Of a stretch of 64,000 bases of DNA, positions 59,316 to 64,000 are shown one piece after another. Origin of the DNA: Paenibacillus sp. BIHB 4019. Its GTDB lineage: Bacteria > Bacillota > Bacilli > Paenibacillales > Paenibacillaceae. The stretch is from the NCBI RefSeq assembly GCF_002741035.1, contig NZ_CP016808.1, positions 3,100,001 through 3,164,000 on the forward strand, given 5' to 3'. The notes beneath the pieces were generated by a model. The model saw only the letters and a program-made list of their open reading frames with translations. It was not told where the DNA came from and made no database searches. The translations under genes and the position numbers were made by a program. Positions within the stretch are counted from its first letter, which is position 1. The number at the start of each line of letters is the position of its first letter.

Positions 59316-59744
59316 ATGAGCAGCGAAGCGGCAAATACGCTGCCGGATATCCGGCAGACGCTGGTGCTTAAAGCGCCGATAGACAAAGTGTGGAAGGCAG
59401 TAGCAACGTCAGAGGGCATCGCCGCATGGTTCATGCCCAATGATTTTCAGCCGGAGGAAGGTTATGAGTTTCAACTGGAAGCTGGCGCGTTCGGAAAATC
59501 TCCCTGCAAGGTGACGGTCATCGATCCGCCGAATCGCCTCTCCTTCAAATGGGGCAAGGACTGGACGCTCTCCTTCGAGTTAAAGGCTGTAGGAGCAGAC
59601 ACGGAGTTTACGCTCATTCACAGCGGCTGGAATGCGGATACGGTGACGGAGTTCGGACAGCCGCATGAAATCGTGCGCGGCAATATGGACAAGGGCTGGA
59701 CGGGCATTCAGCAAAGGCTGGCTTCGTATGTCGAGGCACAATAG
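59316..59744 (+). CDS. SRPBCC (AHSA1-like) domain protein
   Basis: 142 residues from ATG 59316 with GAGGAGACG upstream; a TTG at 59310 is possible. It has the start motif V-L-K-A-P-I-D-K-V-W-K-A-V-A-T-S-E-G-I-A-A-W-F and the C-terminal G-W-N-A-D-T-V and N-M-D-K-G-W of START-like proteins. Such proteins bind hydrophobic ligands or resemble the Hsp90 activator Aha1; no partner can be inferred here. It overlaps the ArsR gene by 17 bases, a conserved pairing. Confidence 0.85.
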   Translation: MSSEAANTLPDIRQTLVLKAPIDKVWKAVATSEGIAAWFMPNDFQPEEGYEFQLEAGAFGKSPCKVTVIDPPNRLSFKWGKDWTLSFELKAVGADTEFTLIHSGWNADTVTEFGQPHEIVRGNMDKGWTGIQQRLASYVEAQ

Positions 59745-60135
59745 CAGCGAGGCGGCGGAGCCGAAGGCTGAGGTGTTCCAAGCGATTGCCGATCCGACCC
59801 GCCGCAGCCTGCTTCGGCTGCTTGTTGATGAGGAGATGCCAGTCACGGTCATCAGCAGCCATTATGAGATGAGCCGGACAGCGGTATCGAAGCATTTGCG
59901 AATTTTGGCCGAGGCAGGATTGGTCAAAGAGCGCAAGGTTGGCCGGGAAACCCGCTACCGGCTAGATACGGAGCCTTTGCAGCAGCTAAAGCGATGGATC
60001 GCCTTCTACGAGCGTTATTGGGAAAATAAGCTCGGTGCGCTTAAGCGTTACGTAGAGGAGGATGGCCAAGGGGAGGGAGCGGATGCTTTTCCGGCTCCAG
60101 CAGTCGTGAAAGCGCCAGCTGCGAAGCGGGATTGA
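59728..60135 (+). CDS. ArsR-family transcriptional regulator
   Basis: 135 residues from ATG 59728, overlapping the SRPBCC gene. The winged HTH is clear: V-F-Q-A-I-A-D-P-T-R-R-S-L-L-R-L-L, then M-S-R-T-A-V-S-K-H-L-R-I-L-A-E-A-G-L-V. There is no C-x-C-type metal site, so it is probably not a metal sensor. It likely represses its own operon or the DUF3052-like promoter with the GAAACC operators; which one is not shown. The C-terminal tail is alanine/proline-rich. Confidence 0.85.
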   Translation: MSRHNSSEAAEPKAEVFQAIADPTRRSLLRLLVDEEMPVTVISSHYEMSRTAVSKHLRILAEAGLVKERKVGRETRYRLDTEPLQQLKRWIAFYERYWENKLGALKRYVEEDGQGEGADAFPAPAVVKAPAAKRD

Positions 60136-60369
60136 AGCAAAGGTCCCGCTCGTCTGGCTGCCCTGGCTGCTGGATCCGGCTTCAACGGATTTAGTCTAGC
60201 CAAGTGTGGCAGAATCTCCTTTTGCTTGCTCCGATAGCCCGAAGCTTCCGTCTTATGGTCTCTGGGCATATATGTATACGATAGATGAGTTGACAATTTC
60301 CTGATTTTTCGTCATACATATAAAGAGCAAGGAAGAGAATGGGCAGCAAGGAACCGGAGGTTATGGATA

Positions 60370-61683
60370 ATGGGCAGGAAAATTATGTTTACAGGCGGAG
60401 GGACGGCAGGCCATGTGACCGTTAACTTGGCGCTGATTCCCCGTTTCGCGGAAGCCGGCTGGCAGATCCATTATATTGGATCGGAAAATGGCATTGAGAA
60501 GCAACTTACTGCTCCACTAGAGCAGCTTACATATCATGGTATAGCGACAGGGAAGCTTCGGCGCTATTTGGACTGGCAAAATGTGAAGGACCCCTTCAAG
60601 GTCATTAAAGGGGTTTTTCAAGCTTATCGGCTCATTCAGCGGGAGAAGCCGAACGTGATTTTTTCCAAGGGCGGCTTCGTTTCCGTTCCGGTTGTGCTGG
60701 GCGCGTGGCTCAATCGGGTGCCGGTGCTTATCCATGAATCGGATCTGACCCCGGGACTGGCGAACCGCATTGCTATCCCTTTCGCGACGGGCGTGTGCAC
60801 GACTTTTCCCGAGACGGCGCAGCATTTGCCGTCAGGCAAGGCGCATTACGTTGGCGCAGTCATCCGCGATGAGCTGGGGCGAGGGGTTGCCTCGCGAGGC
60901 AGAGCCTATTGCGGCCTGCTGCCTGCATCCGAAGCCGCTGATGCAGCAGCCTCCGGAGCAGCAGGCAGCCCACAGACGCTAAGCAAGACGCCGCAAGGGC
61001 AGGCGTCAAAGGAAAGCGCCGCCCATTCGGCTAGCTCTGGCAAGCTGGTCGTGAACATTTCGGGAAAAAGCGTGAGAGCCGAAGAGTCTGCCGCGGAAAC
61101 GGCGAAAGTATCCGCAGCGTCAGCAGCAGCAGGCGAAAAAGGGGCATCGCGCGCTGAAACAGGCGGAGCGAAGCCCGTCCTGCTCATTATGGGCGGCAGC
61201 CTTGGATCGCGGGCGATTAATAAGGCGGTGCGCAGCGCGCTTAGCGAGCTGACCCGCAATTTCAGCATCGTGCATTTATGCGGCAAAGGACAGGTTGAGC
61301 CTGCCCTTGAGACGGCGGATTACAAGCAGTTCGAATACATTAATGAGCAGCTTCCCGATGTGCTGGCGATGAGCGATATTGTGCTTTCCCGTGCGGGCTC
61401 TAACGCAATATTCGAGTTTTTGCATTTGCGCAAGCCGATGCTGCTCATTCCGCTTACGAAGGCACAGAGCCGAGGCGACCAGCTGCTCAATGCAGATTCG
61501 TTCAAGTCTTCTGGCTTTTGCGAGGTGCTCCATGAGGAGAAGGTAGCGCCGGATACGCTGCTGGCGGCGATTGAGGATGTCTACCAGAACCGCGCCGCAT
61601 TCATTAAGCGGATGGAGCAGGAGGAGCGCCGCGACACCTTGTCGCAGCTGTATGAGCTGATTGTATCGTCCGCGCGGAACTAA
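60370..61683 (+). CDS. murG: MurG-type N-acetylglucosaminyltransferase with a large insertion
   Basis: 437 residues, ATG with CGGAGGTTATGGATA upstream. Motifs: G-G-G-T-A-G-H-V near the start, H-E-S-D, then [10 protein letters not shown] and [10 protein letters not shown] of the C-terminal donor site. It adds GlcNAc to lipid I to make lipid II at the cytosolic face. Compared with the usual 355-370 residues there are about 80 to 90 extra, alanine/serine/glycine-rich residues between the two domains (about 178-268). A TTGACA lies at 60290 but no good -10 is seen. Confidence 0.85.
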   Translation: MGRKIMFTGGGTAGHVTVNLALIPRFAEAGWQIHYIGSENGIEKQLTAPLEQLTYHGIATGKLRRYLDWQNVKDPFKVIKGVFQAYRLIQREKPNVIFSKGGFVSVPVVLGAWLNRVPVLIHESDLTPGLANRIAIPFATGVCTTFPETAQHLPSGKAHYVGAVIRDELGRGVASRGRAYCGLLPASEAADAAASGAAGSPQTLSKTPQGQASKESAAHSASSGKLVVNISGKSVRAEESAAETAKVSAASAAAGEKGASRAETGGAKPVLLIMGGSLGSRAINKAVRSALSELTRNFSIVHLCGKGQVEPALETADYKQFEYINEQLPDVLAMSDIVLSRAGSNAIFEFLHLRKPMLLIPLTKAQSRGDQLLNADSFKSSGFCEVLHEEKVAPDTLLAAIEDVYQNRAAFIKRMEQEERRDTLSQLYELIVSSARN

Positions 61684-61810
61684 CAGGCAAATCTCGCAGC
61701 GCGGAGCGGGTATTTCGGCGATGAAATACAGGCCATATTTCAATAATCCATTCGATTTTAACCGGAAACGATGATATGATGTTACAAAAGAATGTCGGAG
61801 GGATTACCCG

Positions 61811-63205
61811 GTGGAGTATATTAGCACAAGAGGAAATGTTGGCAAAATCGGATTTATCGACGCTTTTCTAATGGGACTTGCAGATGACGGAGGCTTGCTC
61901 GTTCCGAGTGAAATTCCTGTTTTTTCAGCTGAGAAGCTGAAAGCGTGGCAGAACCTGTCTTATCAGGAGCTGGTTCTGGAAATTTTCGGCTATTTCACGA
62001 ATGATGAAATTCCGGCAGAAGATTTGCGGGCGATGGTGGATGCCAGCTACGGAACATTCCGCGACCCAGGCGTAACGCCTGTTCGCCGTTTGAAGGACAA
62101 CCTGTATTTGCTGGAGCTGTTCCACGGCCCAACCTTTGCATTTAAGGACATTGCGCTGCAATTTATGGGCGAATTATATACGTATGTATCCCGCAAGCAG
62201 AACAAGACGATCCATATTCTTGGCGCGACATCCGGCGATACAGGCGCATCGGCGATTCAAGGCGTGCGCGGCAAAGACGGCATTAAAATTTGCATTTTGC
62301 ATCCGCATGGCAAAGTCAGCAAGGTGCAGGAGCTGCAAATGACGACGGTGCCGGACGACAACGTCTTGAACTTGTCGGTCGACGGCAATTTTGACGACTG
62401 CCAGCGCATTATCAAGGATTTGTTCGCTGATTTGGAGTTTAAGTCCGCGAACCATCTGTGTGCGATTAACTCCATTAACTTTGTGCGCATTTTGGCGCAG
62501 ACGGTTTATTATTTCTATGCTTACTTCCAGGTTGCGAAGCAGCAGGATGTGCAGGAAGTCAATTTCAGCGTGCCGACGGGCAACTTTGGCGATATTTTTG
62601 CAGGATACCTTGCGAAGCGCATGGGCCTTCCGGTGAACAAGCTGATTTTGGCAACGAACGAAAACAACATTTTGGAGCGTTTCATCAAGGAAGGCGTGTA
62701 TATGCCGGGAGATTTCCGCAGCACGTACAGCCCTTCGATGGACATTCAAGTAGCAAGCAACTTCGAGCGTTATTTGTATTATGTGCTGGGTGAAAATCCG
62801 CAGTTGATTACAGAGCTGATGAACCAGTTCCGCAAGGAAGGCAAGCTCGTTATTTCTGGAGACGATTTGCAGCGGGTGCAAGCTGAATTCGGCGCTCATG
62901 GCGTTGGCGGGCAGGAATGTCTTGATACGATCAGCAAATACAACGCGGAAAGCGATTATTTGCTTGATCCTCACTCCGCTTGCGGCGTGGCGGCAGCCGA
63001 TCAATGTGCTGAAAGCGGCGATGTAACGATTTCGCTGGCTACAGCGCATCCGGCCAAGTTCGACGAGGCGATTCGCCTTTGCGGCATTGAGCAGGCATTC
63101 CCTGAGCAAATTTCGTCCTTGTTTGAGAAAACGCAGCGTCAGACTCGCGTAGAGGGAACGCAACAAGCGATTGTCAGCGAGCTGTTGAAGTTTTATAACG
63201 CTTAA
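61811..63205 (+). CDS. thrC: Threonine synthase
   Basis: 464 residues from a GTG start at 61811, behind CGGAGGGATTACCC. The PLP lysine is in the motif H-G-P-T-F-A-F-K-D-I-A, and the phosphate-binding loop in G-A-T-S-G-D-T-G-A-S-A. It converts O-phosphohomoserine to threonine. The length and the N terminus (Y-I-S-T-R-G) are those of the larger bacterial/yeast-type class rather than the short Bacillus type. It is a single gene by the look of its surroundings. Confidence 0.92.
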   Translation: MEYISTRGNVGKIGFIDAFLMGLADDGGLLVPSEIPVFSAEKLKAWQNLSYQELVLEIFGYFTNDEIPAEDLRAMVDASYGTFRDPGVTPVRRLKDNLYLLELFHGPTFAFKDIALQFMGELYTYVSRKQNKTIHILGATSGDTGASAIQGVRGKDGIKICILHPHGKVSKVQELQMTTVPDDNVLNLSVDGNFDDCQRIIKDLFADLEFKSANHLCAINSINFVRILAQTVYYFYAYFQVAKQQDVQEVNFSVPTGNFGDIFAGYLAKRMGLPVNKLILATNENNILERFIKEGVYMPGDFRSTYSPSMDIQVASNFERYLYYVLGENPQLITELMNQFRKEGKLVISGDDLQRVQAEFGAHGVGGQECLDTISKYNAESDYLLDPHSACGVAAADQCAESGDVTISLATAHPAKFDEAIRLCGIEQAFPEQISSLFEKTQRQTRVEGTQQAIVSELLKFYNA

Positions 63206-63227
63206 TTCGCGCATAAAAGGCGGGAGC

Positions 63228-63258
63228 AGCCGGTCAGAGCCTATCTGATCGGCTGTTT
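63228..63258 (+). terminator. Hairpin after thrC
   Basis: AGCCGGTCAG (63228-63237) pairs with CTGATCGGCT (63245-63254) with one mismatch, followed by GTTTG. The T tract is weak, so it may only partly terminate. Confidence 0.5.
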
Positions 63259-63295
63259 GTGCATAAGGAAGGGAAACAGAGGAGGCAGCTGATCA

Positions 63296-64000
63296 ATGGA
63301 CTACAGTGGAAAAATAGTGCTGGTAACCGGCGCCGCGCGCGGCATCGGCTTGACTGTTGCGACTAGCTATGCGAGGCAAGGAGCTCTTGTCATTGCGGCA
63401 GACCGGGACAGCGAAGGCGCTGAGGCCGCCGCCGACCGCATGCGAAGCGAGGGCGGCAAAGCTGCTGCGTATGCTATCGATTTGGCTCAGCCAGCCGAAA
63501 TCGAAGCGATGTTCGCTTTTATCAGCGAGAACTACGGCGGCCTGGATGTGCTGATTAACAACGCGGGTTATGCGGTGTGGAAGTCGCCTTACGACCTTGC
63601 GGTTGAAGAATGGGATGCGCTGCTTCATACGAATTTGCGCGGCACTTTTTTATCCGCAAGGGAAGCTGCTAAGCTGATGCGCGCCAACGGAGGCGGAGCC
63701 ATCGTCAATATGGCCTCGACCCGCGCCTTAATGTCTGAGCCCAATACGGAGGCGTATGCGGCCTCCAAGGGCGGCATCGTTGCGCTGACGCATGCGCTGG
63801 CCCTTTCTTTTGGCCCGGACCGCATTCGCGTCAATGCAATCAGCCCCGGCTGGATCGAAACCGGCGATTATGAAGCACTGCGGGCGGAGGATCACAGCCA
63901 GCATCCATCCATGCGGGTCGGCAAGCCGGATGATATCGCCAAAGCTTGCTTTTATTTGACCGATCCGGGCAATGATTTCGTTAATGGCATTAATCTCGTC
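63296..64000 (+). CDS. Short-chain dehydrogenase/reductase (3' end outside window)
   Basis: The frame is open to the end; 235 residues are visible. ATG 63296 follows GAGGAGGCAGC. The NAD(P) motif T-G-A-A-R-G-I-G, N-N-A-G, and the catalytic triad region with S-T-R-A and Y-A-A-S-K-G are intact. It is an oxidoreductase of the classical SDR type, close in length to glucose-dehydrogenase-like and 3-oxoacyl-ACP-reductase-like enzymes; the substrate cannot be told from sequence. Confidence 0.88.
   Translation, partial: MDYSGKIVLVTGAARGIGLTVATSYARQGALVIAADRDSEGAEAAADRMRSEGGKAAAYAIDLAQPAEIEAMFAFISENYGGLDVLINNAGYAVWKSPYDLAVEEWDALLHTNLRGTFLSAREAAKLMRANGGGAIVNMASTRALMSEPNTEAYAASKGGIVALTHALALSFGPDRIRVNAISPGWIETGDYEALRAEDHSQHPSMRVGKPDDIAKACFYLTDPGNDFVNGINLV

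Noticed and set aside
62174..63214. Open frame of 346 codons on the minus strand opposite threonine synthase
   Set aside because: It lies wholly antisense to an unmistakable thrC, has no ribosome binding site, and its composition is the mirror of the coding strand.

Overview
The window looks like the chromosome of a Paenibacillus-type Gram-positive bacterium. The evidence is two proteins with C-terminal S-layer homology (SLH) domains, secreted proteins with copper-amine-oxidase stalk domains, strong AGGAGG-type ribosome binding sites, frequent TTG/GTG starts, Firmicutes-style CapA/CapB exopolysaccharide genes, and repeated intergenic palindromes. No rRNA, tRNA or CRISPR array was seen.

Region 1 (1-19800) is the late half of a podovirus-like prophage, all on the + strand. 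In order it carries portal (5' end outside the window), scaffold, decoration protein, major capsid protein, small structural genes, two tail-adaptor-like proteins around a pectate-lyase-fold tailspike, a tail hub, a fibre-like protein, two large ejection proteins and a holin/amidase lysis cassette. Embedded in it are a self-contained cargo gene with its own promoter and terminator (10658-11240), a lytic transglycosylase domain reachable only by a -1 frameshift from the first ejection protein (12777-13211), and a small convergent gene pair that has the layout of a type I toxin-antitoxin system (17820-18126). Terminase and integrase are not in the window. The right prophage end probably lies between 19800 and 20300.

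Region 2 (19800-34100) is host accessory DNA. It holds a 2222-residue SLH surface protein with ten near-identical 94-residue X2-type repeats, a secreted duplicated-domain protein with a copper-amine-oxidase stalk, and a minus-strand operon of an HSP90-like chaperone followed by two tandemly duplicated helical-repeat proteins.

Region 3 (34490-53790) is an exopolysaccharide cluster on the + strand. It has a structured leader, CapA/CapB chain-length regulators, GalU, a priming sugar transferase, several glycosyltransferases, a Wzy-like polymerase, a Wzx-like flippase, ManC and UDP-glucose dehydrogenase. MurB and MurA paralogs are inserted in it. Its phosphohexomutase has lost the catalytic serine and the metal-binding aspartates. 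Together the genes imply UDP-glucose, UDP-glucuronate and GDP-mannose as precursors. At least four long imperfect palindromes of one sequence family sit between genes of this cluster.

Region 4 (53900-64000) has a second SLH protein, a secreted coiled-coil protein, a divergent XRE regulator, a GlsB/YeaQ-type membrane protein, a DUF3052-like gene behind a promoter that carries two identical-type operators, an SRPBCC/ArsR pair, MurG with an unusual low-complexity insertion, threonine synthase and the start of a short-chain dehydrogenase. All start choices and functions are from reading the sequence and recalled family knowledge; no database search was run.
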